A stretch of 49,207 nucleotides of DNA from Prevotella sp. (GCA_022771265.1 JALFCG010000088.1:1-49207), one strand, 5' to 3'; positions 22,964-31,392 are shown, counted from the first letter of the stretch. Notes: generated from the letters alone by a model not told the origin. Numbers and translations are program-made.

Positions 22964-25135
22964 CTACATCTGCCTGAGACTCATCTCGTAGAACAGACCT
23001 TTTTTCTCCATCAGTTGGTCGAAGTTGCCTTCTTCTGCAATGTGTCCCTTGTCCAGGACTATAATCCTGTCGCAGTGTCTGATGGTTGACAGTCGGTGGG
23101 CGATTACTATTCTCGTGCAGTTCAGCGAGTCGAGGTTGTCGCTCACCTGTTTCTGTGAAATGTTGTCAAGTGCCGATGTCGCCTCGTCGAAGAAGATGAT
23201 TTGCGGATGACCTATCCGCGCCCTTGCTATTAGCAGTCGTTGCTTCTGGCCTCCACTGAATCCCGAACTGCCTTCCACTACCACGGTGTGCAGTCCCATT
23301 GGCATTCGCCTTACGTCCTTCTCCATGTCAGCCATTCTCAGAGCCTCCCATGCGTCGTCGTGGGTTGACCATGGTGCCGTTATGGTGATGTTGTGGAAGA
23401 GGTCGCCCGTGAAGAGGCTTCCGTTTTGCAGGCAGCAGCCGATTTTTCTTCTGAGGCTTGTCTTGTCAACCTTCGAGAGGTCGTAGTTGTCGTAATAGAT
23501 GCTTCCCTTTAGTGGCTGTTCGAAGCCGAGGAGCAGTCGCATCAGTGTTGACTTGCCGCATCCCGACTTGCCTACTATTCCCACGTATTCGCCCGGGGCG
23601 ATGGAGAGGCTTATGTTGTCGAGTACCAACGGGCTGTCGTCGGAGTAGCGGAACGACACCTCGGTCATCTCAATGCTTCCGAACAGTTCATCCACCATTG
23701 GGGCGTTATGCTCTATTTCGGGTGTTTCTTTCAGTATCGGGTTGAGGCTGTCGAGCATTGGCTTTATTTGTGCCATGTCGGGTGTCACGGAAATTACTGT
23801 GGCAATGGCTGCAGCTATCATGCCGTAGGCGGAGTTGAAGGCAACGTAGTCGCTTGTGGCCACGCCGTTGGCTATAATGAAATAGAAGATCACTGCCATG
23901 CCACCGACGTTGCAGAGTTGCAAAAGGGCAGGCAAGAAGCGGCGGTCTAATGTTGGGTTGTAGATGAAGTGTGTCGCGTCGGTGTATTTTTCTAACCATA
24001 GCGTCAGTGCCCTCCTCTCGCTTCCTGTGAGTTTCAGCTTCTGTATGCCGGCAAACATGCCATATTCCATACCGCTTAGCTTGTTGTATTTCTCGGTGTA
24101 GTTTCCCCTTGCCTTGACGATGCTACGGTAGTAGAATACGATGGCTATGTTTTCCACCGTGATGATTGCTAATGACGGAATCACCACCGGCTGGGCATAG
24201 GTGAAAATCTGAATAAAGTAAACCGCAGAGAACAGCAGTGTGAGGAATGCGCCTACTATGGTGTCGTTGAGCAACGAGCATATCTTGCTTACGTTGTCCA
24301 AGCGTGCTGTCAGCTCTCCCGATGAGTTCTTGGTGAAGAATTTCGGACTAAGGAAGAACGTGCGTGCCATAACGGCGTTCTGCAGGTGCATCTCCACTAC
24401 ACGGCGTATGCGTTCGGTGCAAAGGTCTCTTGTCAGCATGAAGAGCGTCGTTCCTATGCCGGCTCCCGTCAACAGTCCCAAGATGGGCAGGAGGTCTCTT
24501 GCCTCGCCTGTTGGGATGATGATGTCGAATATCATCTTGTTTGCCATTGGCGTTAACATGCCGAACAAGGCGAGCACCAAGGCGGCTGCAAACAGGAGCA
24601 CGAGATTTGTCATCGACATCGACTTGAAGGCAAACTTCAGCAGTCCTGCATGACTGAGAGACTTGTGGGGAAGAGGCATGCAGAAGGCTATGGCGTTTCG
24701 GCTGAGCGAGTTTGTCATTGCCTTCCGGCTGACGTGGCGCGTCTTGCCGTCCTTGTCGGTGAAGGTGTAGCCGAAGCCCCATCTCGTAGGCAGCAGTGCC
24801 GTGAGGTTGCCTTCGCGGTCGTAGCCGAGCATTGGGCCTATGGATTGCTTCCACCAGTTGTCCTTCAGTCCTACCTTTCTCGTCAGTATTCCCTTTGGTT
24901 GAAGTATGGCTGTCAGTTGTTCCTCAGGAGTGGTCATGTCGTTGTTGGAGAATTCATATCCTGTCACACCCAAGGCGTCGAGCACGCTCCGCAAGGCACT
25001 GTTGTCGCTTGGCGTCACGGCATGTCTCTTGCTGCTCCCTAAGCCCATGCGTCGGGTGCCTTTCTCGAAAGTCTCTGCCAGAGTTGCCTCTTCCAGCAGC
25101 TTTCGTTTCTCTATTTGGTCTAAGAATATTGACAT
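22964..25135 (-). CDS. NHLP-type bacteriocin export ABC transporter, second subunit (no peptidase)
   Basis: A 723-residue permease-ATPase fusion. The N-terminal 160 residues are a degenerate regulatory domain (with WWKQSIGPMLGYDREGNLTALLPT) without C39 catalytic residues. The transmembrane domain runs from about 170 to 470. The ATPase domain has Walker A VGKSGCGKST, signature SGGQKQRLLIARAR, Walker B IIFFDEATSALD and IAHRLS. This is the pattern of the ABC2 protein of NHLP systems, which works together with the peptidase-bearing ABC1 encoded 4 bp upstream, probably as a heterodimer. Both ATP sites look intact. Confidence 0.85.
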   Translation of the reverse strand: MSIFLDQIEKRKLLEEATLAETFEKGTRRMGLGSSKRHAVTPSDNSALRSVLDALGVTGYEFSNNDMTTPEEQLTAILQPKGILTRKVGLKDNWWKQSIGPMLGYDREGNLTALLPTRWGFGYTFTDKDGKTRHVSRKAMTNSLSRNAIAFCMPLPHKSLSHAGLLKFAFKSMSMTNLVLLFAAALVLALFGMLTPMANKMIFDIIIPTGEARDLLPILGLLTGAGIGTTLFMLTRDLCTERIRRVVEMHLQNAVMARTFFLSPKFFTKNSSGELTARLDNVSKICSLLNDTIVGAFLTLLFSAVYFIQIFTYAQPVVIPSLAIITVENIAIVFYYRSIVKARGNYTEKYNKLSGMEYGMFAGIQKLKLTGSERRALTLWLEKYTDATHFIYNPTLDRRFLPALLQLCNVGGMAVIFYFIIANGVATSDYVAFNSAYGMIAAAIATVISVTPDMAQIKPMLDSLNPILKETPEIEHNAPMVDELFGSIEMTEVSFRYSDDSPLVLDNISLSIAPGEYVGIVGKSGCGKSTLMRLLLGFEQPLKGSIYYDNYDLSKVDKTSLRRKIGCCLQNGSLFTGDLFHNITITAPWSTHDDAWEALRMADMEKDVRRMPMGLHTVVVEGSSGFSGGQKQRLLIARARIGHPQIIFFDEATSALDNISQKQVSDNLDSLNCTRIVIAHRLSTIRHCDRIIVLDKGHIAEEGNFDQLMEKKGLFYEMSLRQM

Positions 25136-25139
25136 AATG

Positions 25140-27302
25140 TTATATGCTCTTCATCAGATCCTTGTACATTCCTTCTTGTGCTATCAGCTCGTCGTGGGTG
25201 CCTCGTTGCATAATCTTGCCTTGGTCCATCACGATTATTTCGTCGCAGTCGCGTATGGTCGACAAGCGGTGTGCAACGATTATTTGGGTGGCGCCCATCA
25301 GCCTTATTGCCTCCATCACCTGTTCTTCTGTCGTGGGGTCGAGGGCGCTTGTCGCCTCGTCCATGATGAGTATTACAGGCTCCTTTGCCAGTGCGGTGGC
25401 AATCTCCATTCGCTGTCGTTGGCCTCCGCTGAAGTTCTGTCCTCCTTTCACGAGCCGTGTGGAGAAGCCCTCGGGCCGGCTTACGATGTCTTTCCTTATC
25501 TGGGCGTCGTTGCATGCCATGACCATGGTGAAGTCTTCTATCGACTGGTCCCACATCTTTATGTTCTGTGCCACGGTGTCGTCGAAGAGCACCACGTTTT
25601 GGTCAACCACAGCCACGGAGTTTGTCATTTCCTCGCTGCTGATGGTTTCTATGGGTCGTCCGTCGAAGAGTATCTCGCCGCTCCAGGGCTTGTAGAGTCC
25701 GGAGATGAGTTTGGCGAGTGTTGACTTTCCGCAACCGCTCGACCCGACGAAGGCCACGCTCTTTCCCGGCATAAGGTGAAGGTTGAAGTCTTCTATCAGC
25801 GGTGGCTGCAGCGGGTTGTAACCAAAGGTGACGTGGCGCAGCTCCAGTTCTCCTCCGAGTTTGCCTTCTGCCACGCTGTTGCCGCTTTCGCGCTTGTCGG
25901 CAGGATATTTCATCACGTCCTCGATGCTTTCCATCTGCGACCTCATCTCTATCAGTTTCTGGCTTGCAGTAACCACTTCGTTCACGGGAGTCATAAAAGA
26001 TGCCATGAATCCTTGGAAAGCAAGGAGCATACCTATCGTCAGGTCGCCTTGCAGTATGTAGTATGCGCCAAGCAGGAGGACGAACGAGTTGACCAGGGTC
26101 AGCACCACTGTGGGAAGCAGTCCCATTCGCAGTTCTTGGACGGTGGCGTCGCCTTCCACGTTGAATTTCTTGCTCCACAGCCCGCTCCAGTATTCGAAGA
26201 ATCCTGTTTCGGCTCCCGCTGCCTTTATGCTCTCCATGTTGTCGATACACGACACTGTGGCGTTGTAGTACTGTGCCAGTGTGCGCTGTTGGCTTCTCAC
26301 GAGGTTAACACGTTTCTCGGCATAGTATTGCAGCGACACGAGGTTTATCACTACGGCAGCGATACCTATTATTGTCAGCGGAACGCTGAAGGAAATCATT
26401 AGGAAGAGGTAGAGCACAAGCAGACCGATGTTGATAACCTGCGGGGCAAGCACTGTCACCAACGAGTGTGTCACGCTCTCGTTTAGATGCTGGCGCTGTT
26501 GCAGGTCGCCCACGTAACGCATTGCGAAGAAAGGCATTGGCAACGTCAGCAGATGGCGAAGGTAGCCTATGTTGCCCCTTAGGGCGAGTAGTCCTGCTAT
26601 GCGCTTGCTGTAACGTTCCTTGAAAAGTATAAGCACAAAGTTAAACACTGCCACGGCTGCCATGGCTATGAAGAACATCGTCTGCCAGTCGGGGTTGCGG
26701 CCGGAGAGTATCTCGTCGGCAAATATCCTTGTGAACATCGGCACGGCGATGGCTACGAATGCCGAAAGCAAACCGAAGGTTAATGTGATCCAAAATGCGC
26801 TTGAAGCTCCCTTGAGATGATGCTTCACATACTTGAAAATGCTGGTCTTGCTTCCTCCTTTCTCAAATTTTTCCGTAGGGGAGAATTCCAGTGCCACACC
26901 GGTGAACGCCCTCGTAAACTCTTCCATCGGCACCTCCACGGGACCTGTTGCGGGGTCGTTGAGGCAGGCCTTGCCTTTCTTGAAGCCACGGAACACCACG
27001 AAGTGCTCGAAGTTCCAGTGTATGATGCAGGGCTGCATGCCTTCCAGGGCTTCCGGCTCCACACGGTAGCCGTTTGCCTCCAAGCCGTAGCCTCGTGCCG
27101 CCCTCAGTATGCTCTTTGCCGAGCTTCCGTCGCGCGACACTCCGCATGCGGTCCTGACCTCCTCCAGCGGCAGCCATTTACCGTAGTATGCCATTATCAT
27201 GTCCAGCGAGGCAGCTCCACATTCCACCGACTCCATCTGGATGACCACTGGCACTTTTTTCACCGTGCTTCTCTTGAAAATGCTCATCTTGTCAGTCTTC
27301 AA
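25140..27302 (-). CDS. NHLP-type peptidase-containing ABC transporter (C39 peptidase, permease, ATPase)
   Basis: A 720-residue protein with three parts. A C39 peptidase (about 15-140) has all catalytic residues: Gln22, Cys28 in ESVECGAASL, His100 in NFEHFVVF and Asp116 in LNDPATG. The transmembrane domain spans about 155-450. The ATPase has Walker A VGSSGCGKST, signature FSGGQRQRMEIATA, Walker B VILIMDEATSALD and VAHRLS. Such proteins cut leaders after Gly-Gly and export the core. Two matching precursors are encoded at 19.0-19.7 kb. The first ATG (27302) overlaps the HlyD gene by 11 bp; MSIFKRS at 27287 is an alternative start. Confidence 0.95.
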   Translation of the reverse strand: MKTDKMSIFKRSTVKKVPVVIQMESVECGAASLDMIMAYYGKWLPLEEVRTACGVSRDGSSAKSILRAARGYGLEANGYRVEPEALEGMQPCIIHWNFEHFVVFRGFKKGKACLNDPATGPVEVPMEEFTRAFTGVALEFSPTEKFEKGGSKTSIFKYVKHHLKGASSAFWITLTFGLLSAFVAIAVPMFTRIFADEILSGRNPDWQTMFFIAMAAVAVFNFVLILFKERYSKRIAGLLALRGNIGYLRHLLTLPMPFFAMRYVGDLQQRQHLNESVTHSLVTVLAPQVINIGLLVLYLFLMISFSVPLTIIGIAAVVINLVSLQYYAEKRVNLVRSQQRTLAQYYNATVSCIDNMESIKAAGAETGFFEYWSGLWSKKFNVEGDATVQELRMGLLPTVVLTLVNSFVLLLGAYYILQGDLTIGMLLAFQGFMASFMTPVNEVVTASQKLIEMRSQMESIEDVMKYPADKRESGNSVAEGKLGGELELRHVTFGYNPLQPPLIEDFNLHLMPGKSVAFVGSSGCGKSTLAKLISGLYKPWSGEILFDGRPIETISSEEMTNSVAVVDQNVVLFDDTVAQNIKMWDQSIEDFTMVMACNDAQIRKDIVSRPEGFSTRLVKGGQNFSGGQRQRMEIATALAKEPVILIMDEATSALDPTTEEQVMEAIRLMGATQIIVAHRLSTIRDCDEIIVMDQGKIMQRGTHDELIAQEGMYKDLMKSI

Positions 27303-28140
27303 TCAAATCGTTCATCTTGTCCTCTACGTTGCCGATGAGCACCTCATAGACTTTCTTCTTCGAGGTGATTACCTGCACGTTGCAGAACGTTCCAGTCGGT
27401 ATCTCTATCTTCTCGGCCTTTTCGCGGCTCCATTTCAGTCCGGACGGTGAGGAAGCCTTGTCCAGCAACACCTTCACCTCGTAGATGGCGTCGTCGGCAG
27501 GCAGGAATGCCGCAAGGGCTTCCATCTTCAGACGTTGGGCCACCTCATTGCGTGTGGTAGGATATTTCTCTATGCTGATTATCTTTCCGTAGGCATAACC
27601 CCATTTCTCCCTTTCCATGTTGGCTGGTGTCACCTGTGCCTGTTGTCCTATTTTCAGTTTTCTTACGTCGTTGAACGAGGCATAGACGAGCATCTCACGG
27701 TTCATCCTGTCGCTCTCCTGCGGCATCATCCATACCACGGCTTCCTGGGCATTGAACTGCTCGCCTTCTTGCTTGTAGGTCAGCACCACACCGTCTTTCT
27801 GCGCCCTGACGTCGGTGGATGCAAGGTCGGTCCTTACTTCCATAAGTGGCTCGCCTGCCTTCACCTGTCTGCCGTGGGCTGTGGCTATGCGCTCCACCGT
27901 GCCGCCGTAGGGCAGCACCAGGGGCGTAGGCTCTCCGTGAGGGAACATCACTCCCTGGGCAGCCACCTTGTAGTTCAAGGTTCCGAACAGACACCAGTAA
28001 ACCGCCACGGCACACATCACGAGCATGGCGCACAGCACCATGGCGAGTGACGGGCGTGTCACCTTCGCCGACTCCATAATGTCGTCTTTTTCGTCGAGAG
28101 CTTCGAGCGACCTCTTGTTGAATATGTTGTTGTCAGCCAT
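27292..28140 (-). CDS. NHLP-type HlyD-family secretion protein
   Basis: A 282-residue adaptor, first gene of the exporter operon. An N-terminal cytoplasmic part (NNIFNKRSLEALDEKDDIME) precedes one transmembrane helix (LAMVLCAMLVMCAVAVYWCLFG, about 33-54), then a biotinyl-lipoyl-like barrel-sandwich (VERIATAHGRQVKAGEPLMEV and VVLTYKQEGEQF) and a C-terminal beta domain. It lacks the long periplasmic hairpin of classical HlyD, so it cannot span to TolC alone; the RND-type adaptor at 21888-22934 may do so. The opening motif NIFNKRSLEAL is characteristic of HlyD proteins of NHLP bacteriocin systems. A promoter lies 34 bp upstream. Confidence 0.85.
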   Translation of the reverse strand: MADNNIFNKRSLEALDEKDDIMESAKVTRPSLAMVLCAMLVMCAVAVYWCLFGTLNYKVAAQGVMFPHGEPTPLVLPYGGTVERIATAHGRQVKAGEPLMEVRTDLASTDVRAQKDGVVLTYKQEGEQFNAQEAVVWMMPQESDRMNREMLVYASFNDVRKLKIGQQAQVTPANMEREKWGYAYGKIISIEKYPTTRNEVAQRLKMEALAAFLPADDAIYEVKVLLDKASSPSGLKWSREKAEKIEIPTGTFCNVQVITSKKKVYEVLIGNVEDKMNDLIED

Positions 28141-28173
28141 ATTTATAACAGTTTAATTATGTCTAATTTGCCA

Positions 28174-28204
28174 CAAAGGTACATATTAATTATGAAACGA
28201 CCAA
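28174..28204 (-). promoter_or_regulatory. Promoter of the exporter operon
   Basis: On the minus strand TTG (28204-28202), a 20-bp spacer and TACCTTTG (28181-28174), with a 33-bp distance to the HlyD ATG. No copy of the 16-bp AraC-type repeat is seen here, so exporter and peptides may be controlled differently. Confidence 0.65.
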
Positions 28205-28253
28205 GAAAATGGCTAAAAATATTAATCTTGGTTCAAGATAAACACAAGACATC

Positions 28254-28354
28254 TACACCCGATAAGGTATAATATAGTTAATTATTTATATAATTTATAC
28301 CCTTTAGGGTGTAGATTGAAAAATATTTCCTATCTTTGCACCCGATAAGGTATA
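28254..28354 (+). promoter_or_regulatory. Three operators and promoter of the hip module
   Basis: TACACCCGATAAGGTATA (28254-28271), TATACCCTTTAGGGTGTA (28296-28313, opposite orientation) and TGCACCCGATAAGGTATA (28337-28354) share half-sites TACACCC and GGTATA. Their centres are 42 and 41 bp apart, four helical turns each. The -7 box TATCTTTG (28331-28338) is overlapped by the third copy and the second covers the -33 region, as expected for repression by the HipB-like protein. Confidence 0.8.
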
Positions 28355-28369
28355 ATCAATGTGCTAATT

Positions 28370-28576
28370 ATGGACTTGCAGTTATCGATATTTGTTAAGG
28401 ACATGCGCAGGGAGCATGGGCTTACTCAGGAGGACCTTGCCGCAAAGGCTGGCGTGGGACTTCGGTTTGTGCGCGAACTCGAACAGGGTAAGCAGACACT
28501 GCGTATGGACAAAATCAATCAGGTGCTCGCACTGTTCGGTCACGAAGTGGGGGCCAAGGAAATATTGAAGAATTAA
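28370..28576 (+). CDS. hipB: HipB-like antitoxin, XRE-family DNA-binding protein
   Basis: A 68-residue helix-turn-helix protein (71 if the GTG at 28361 is used). The Cro/C1-type HTH is LTQEDLAAKAGVGLRFVRELEQGKQ, followed by MDKINQVLALFGHEV, the usual HipB ending. It is expected to bind the three operators upstream and repress its own operon together with the kinase. The ATG at 28370 lies just after the third operator. The downstream gene starts 36 bp later, across a low-complexity GGATTAAAG-type spacer. Confidence 0.85.
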   Translation: MDLQLSIFVKDMRREHGLTQEDLAAKAGVGLRFVRELEQGKQTLRMDKINQVLALFGHEVGAKEILKN

Positions 28577-28612
28577 AGGATTGAAGGATTAAAGATTAAA
28601 ATATTAAAAGGG

Positions 28613-28936
28613 ATGAAGAAGGCCAAGGTTTATATGTACGACAGGGTCGCTGGAGTGCTGACGGAAGACGAGAACGGTTTTTCATTCCGTTATCTTGACG
28701 ACTATCTCGACTCAGAGGATGCTGAGGCAGTGAGCCTTACGTTGCCGCTGAGGAGGGAGGAGTATCGCGACAAGGTGTTGTTTCCGTTTTTCGACGGACT
28801 GATACCCGAAGGATGGCTGCTGAACATTGCTGAAAACAATTGGAAGATTAACCAACGCGACCGTATGTCGCTGCTCCTCGCCTGCTGCAAGGATTGTATC
28901 GGTGCGGTGAGCATTATTTCGGAGGAAGAAGTATGA
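28613..28936 (+). CDS. hipS: HipS-like protein (HipA N-terminal subdomain as a separate polypeptide)
   Basis: A 107-residue protein equal to the N-subdomain 1 of HipA: VYMYDRVAGVLTEDENGFSF, LTLPLRREEY, LFPFFDGLIPEGWLL and DCIGAVSI. In classical HipA this is fused to the kinase; here a stop codon ends it and the kinase follows with an ATGA overlap (28933-28936). In the HipBST system of enteropathogenic E. coli the free N-subdomain HipS is the antitoxin and HipB the regulator; by analogy this protein may neutralise the kinase. The symbol is given by that analogy. Confidence 0.8.
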   Translation: MKKAKVYMYDRVAGVLTEDENGFSFRYLDDYLDSEDAEAVSLTLPLRREEYRDKVLFPFFDGLIPEGWLLNIAENNWKINQRDRMSLLLACCKDCIGAVSIISEEEV

Positions 28937-29868
28937 AGTGTCTATATTGTTACAAGGAACTCAAGGAGGGACAGAAAGACTATCATCCCGCATGCTCGCG
29001 AAAAATGTTCGGTACAACCACTCCGCCACAACTGCCTTACGTAAGGGATGACATTGGCGAACTTGCCAAGCAGGTGGTAAGAAGCCAGACCACACTCACG
29101 GGAGTGCAGGCAAAACTGTCGCTCGATGTCAACCGTGGAGGAAAAAACGAGCCCGACCGTTTCACTATTGTCGGACTGTGGGGACGCTTCATCCTAAAAC
29201 CCCAAACCGATCGCTATCGCTGTCTCCCTGAGATTGAAGACCTTACGATGCACCTTGCCGAGGCTGCACGTATAGCGGTGGTGCCACATGCACTGATTAG
29301 GTTTGCCGACGGGGAACTGTGCTATATCACCCGACGCATCGACCGCACTCCCGATGGAGGCAAGGTGGCAATGGAGGATATGTGCCAGCTGTCAGAACGT
29401 CTTACGGAGTATAAGTACAAAGGGTCGTATGAGCAAATAGCCAAGCTGTTGGCACGCTATTCCTCCGTTCCGCAACTCGACATAGTGAACTATTGGGAAG
29501 TGGTGGTGTTTTCCTGGCTGACAGGCAATTCTGATATGCACCTGAAAAACTTCTCGCTATACAATACAGGACGTGGCTTTACGCTTACGCCAGCCTACGA
29601 CCTGCTGTCAACTTCTCTTCTCATTCCTGAAGACCCCGAAGAACTCGCCCTTACGCTCAACGGTAAGAAACGTAAGCTCCGACGCGGCGACTTTGTGAAA
29701 GCCATGGCGCAGTCAGGGCTGAGCGAGAAGGTTATCGACAATATGGCAAAGAAATTTCGGCGCGCCTTTCCAAAATGGCTCGACCTTGTCAATGCCTCTT
29801 TCCTGTCTGACGACATGAAGCGCAGCTTCAAACGTCTCATCCTCATGAGAATGTTGATGCTGAGATGA
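28933..29868 (+). CDS. hipT: HipT-like serine/threonine kinase toxin
   Basis: A 311-residue HipA-family kinase without N-subdomain 1. It starts with a Cys/His cluster (CLYCYKELKEG, then HPACSRKMFG; CxxC-x14-HxxC), probably a zinc site. The glycine-rich loop is LTGVQAKLSLD, the ATP lysine is in GRFILKPQ, the catalytic loop is GNSDMHLKNFS and the metal Asp is in LTPAYDLLST. All kinase residues look intact. HipA/HipT toxins phosphorylate aminoacyl-tRNA synthetases (GltX for HipA, TrpS for HipT); the target here is unknown. The start ATG overlaps the hipS stop, so the pair is translationally coupled. The longer frame from 28894 was rejected because it overlaps hipS by 43 bp. Confidence 0.9.
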   Translation: MKCLYCYKELKEGQKDYHPACSRKMFGTTTPPQLPYVRDDIGELAKQVVRSQTTLTGVQAKLSLDVNRGGKNEPDRFTIVGLWGRFILKPQTDRYRCLPEIEDLTMHLAEAARIAVVPHALIRFADGELCYITRRIDRTPDGGKVAMEDMCQLSERLTEYKYKGSYEQIAKLLARYSSVPQLDIVNYWEVVVFSWLTGNSDMHLKNFSLYNTGRGFTLTPAYDLLSTSLLIPEDPEELALTLNGKKRKLRRGDFVKAMAQSGLSEKVIDNMAKKFRRAFPKWLDLVNASFLSDDMKRSFKRLILMRMLMLR

Positions 29869-29954
29869 AAAAGCGTCTTGCTTAATTTCTTACATATAAT
29901 TTGAAAAAACAATAAAATATCTGTCAAAACTGCATCATAAACAGAATTTGTTGG

Positions 29955-29962
29955 TATATTTG
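29955..29962 (+). promoter_or_regulatory. Promoter -7 box of the SIMPL gene
   Basis: TATATTTG, 32 bp before the ATG at 29995; no clear -33 TTG at the right distance. It makes the SIMPL gene a separate unit from the hip module. Confidence 0.55.
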
Positions 29963-29994
29963 CAGCAGATAATTCACCAAAAACTTCTATCAAT

Positions 29995-30702
29995 ATGGAC
30001 ATAAACTCGAAATTCAGTCAGGCGGCAGTCATCGCCGCAAGTATTGCATTCCTCGGAATGTGCATAAAGGCAGGTATCGACGACTTTGCCGACAAGGACC
30101 GTAATGTAACCGTTAAAGGGCTCGCGGAGAAAGAAGTGGAGGCCGATAAGGTCACATGGCCAATACCGACAAAGGAACTTGGCAATGACCTGCCCGAACT
30201 CTACAGCCGCATAAACGCCACCACACAAAAAGTGAAGACCTTCTTGAAGCAGCACGGACTAAAGGACGACGAGATTAGCGTCAACGCACCTGTAGTCATC
30301 GACCTCAATGCCGACCAGTATAACAACAACCTCCGCGCCTTCCGATACAACATCACCTCAACCATCACCGTCACCTCGCGCAACGTGAAACTCGTGCGCG
30401 GCATCATGGCCCGGCAGGGTGAACTGCTGAAGCAGGGAGTGGCTGTCGTCGATGGAGGATACGAGAACAGAACCACCTATGAGTTCGTTTCCTTTCAGCA
30501 GATGAAGCCAAAGATGATGCAGGAGGCAATAAAGAACGCCGAAACCACGGCAGAGCAGTTTGCCAAGAACAGCAACAGCTCACTCGACAAGATTATGCAT
30601 GCCGATCAAGGGCAGTTCTCCATCGATGACCGCGACCAGAACACACCTTATATTAAGAAAGTTCGTGTCGTCACAACCGTAACTTATTCCCTCAAGGATT
30701 GA
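29995..30702 (+). CDS. SIMPL-domain (DUF541) protein
   Basis: A 235-residue protein with an N-terminal signal anchor ([21 protein letters not shown]) and a SIMPL domain over the rest: [20 protein letters not shown] at the start, [20 protein letters not shown] in the middle and [13 protein letters not shown] at the end. SIMPL proteins are periplasmic or membrane-bound oligomers of poorly known function, linked to oxidative stress in some bacteria. It stands alone, with its own promoter and a strong terminator. Confidence 0.9.
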   Translation: MDINSKFSQAAVIAASIAFLGMCIKAGIDDFADKDRNVTVKGLAEKEVEADKVTWPIPTKELGNDLPELYSRINATTQKVKTFLKQHGLKDDEISVNAPVVIDLNADQYNNNLRAFRYNITSTITVTSRNVKLVRGIMARQGELLKQGVAVVDGGYENRTTYEFVSFQQMKPKMMQEAIKNAETTAEQFAKNSNSSLDKIMHADQGQFSIDDRDQNTPYIKKVRVVTTVTYSLKD

Positions 30703-30748
30703 CAACTTTTGTGGCAGTGTATAAGAATATGCCGATGAAACGGCTATA

Positions 30749-30791
30749 AAAAGCATAAACCTGTAAGCGACGCTTACAGGTTTATGCTTTT
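30749..30791. terminator. Bidirectional terminator, 20-bp perfect stem
   Basis: AAAAGCATAAACCTGTAAGC and its perfect complement GCTTACAGGTTTATGCTTTT enclose the three bases GAC. It lies after the SIMPL gene on the plus strand and after tRNA-His on the minus strand, and has A-tract/T-tract ends that suit both directions. Confidence 0.85.
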
Positions 30792-30867
30792 GGGTGCCCG
30801 GTGGGACTCGAACCCACGACATTCAGAACCACAATCTGACGCTCTAACCAACTGAACTACGGGCACC
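30792..30867 (-). tRNA. tRNA-His (GTG)
   Basis: On the minus strand a full cloverleaf: extra G at -1 then acceptor GTGCCCG pairing with CGGGCAC, D arm GTTCAGTTGGTTAGAGC, anticodon loop TTGTGGT in the stem TCAGA/TCTGA giving anticodon GTG, and T arm GTGGGTTCGAGTCCCAC. The additional 5' G opposite C73 is diagnostic of tRNA-His. A full 3' CCA does not appear to be encoded. Confidence 0.95.
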
Positions 30868-30918
30868 ATGTCTGCTTTTTCTCTCACCCTCGTTAGGGCT
30901 ATTTCTCAAAAGCGAGTG

Positions 30919-30949
30919 CAAAGGTACGCAATTTATTTGAATTGACCAA
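30919..30949 (-). promoter_or_regulatory. Promoter of tRNA-His
   Basis: On the minus strand TTG (30949-30947), a 20-bp spacer and TACCTTTG (30926-30919), about 50 bp before the mature 5' end. The promoter lies within an inverted repeat (30925-30963, 15 of 16 pairs) that follows the secG gene and may help end that transcript. Confidence 0.65.
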
Positions 30950-30976
30950 ACAAATTGCGTACTTTTTTAGTTTTTT

Positions 30977-31384
30977 TTAGTTTTGTGGCTGTGCAGCAGG
31001 CTTTACAGGAGCTGTTGTAGCCTCTTTTGCAGCAGGAGCGGCGGCATCCTTTGTGGCAGGAGCTGCGGCATCCTTGGTCTGGCTGGCACCGAAACCTGGA
31101 AGGTTGTTAGGGTTGGTTGTCGGGTTCTCTACGTTCTCCATTACAGAGTTGTCGCCGGCAGCCTGTGGTGCTACGTAAGCGCAAGCCACGCTGATGACTA
31201 CCATGGCGATAGCGAGACCCCATGTAGCCTTCTCGATGAAGTCAGTTGTCTTGCGAACGCCTCCGATTTGATTGTAAGAAGCGAAGCTTGAAGAGAGGCC
31301 TCCTCCCTTTGACTCCTGGATGAGCACGATGCCAATCATGAGCAGTGCTGCGATGATGATGAGAATTACTAATAATGTGTACAT
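30977..31384 (-). CDS. secG: Protein translocase subunit SecG
   Basis: A 135-residue protein. The first 75 residues are SecG: a first helix (YTLLVILIIIAALLMIGIVL), the conserved IQESKGGGLSSSFA loop and a second helix (LAIAMVVISVACAYVA). A low-complexity Ala/Pro/Lys/Thr tail of about 60 residues with repeated KDAAAPA units follows, longer than in proteobacterial SecG but common in this phylum. It is the last gene of the sigma-54/lptE operon, 8 bp after the preceding gene. Confidence 0.95.
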   Translation of the reverse strand: MYTLLVILIIIAALLMIGIVLIQESKGGGLSSSFASYNQIGGVRKTTDFIEKATWGLAIAMVVISVACAYVAPQAAGDNSVMENVENPTTNPNNLPGFGASQTKDAAAPATKDAAAPAAKEATTAPVKPAAQPQN

Positions 31385-31392
31385 TTTAACTA

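Noticed and set aside
28361..28369. GTG at 28361 as the hipB start
   Set aside because: The ATG at 28370 gives the usual HipB length and lies clear of the third operator; GTG remains possible.
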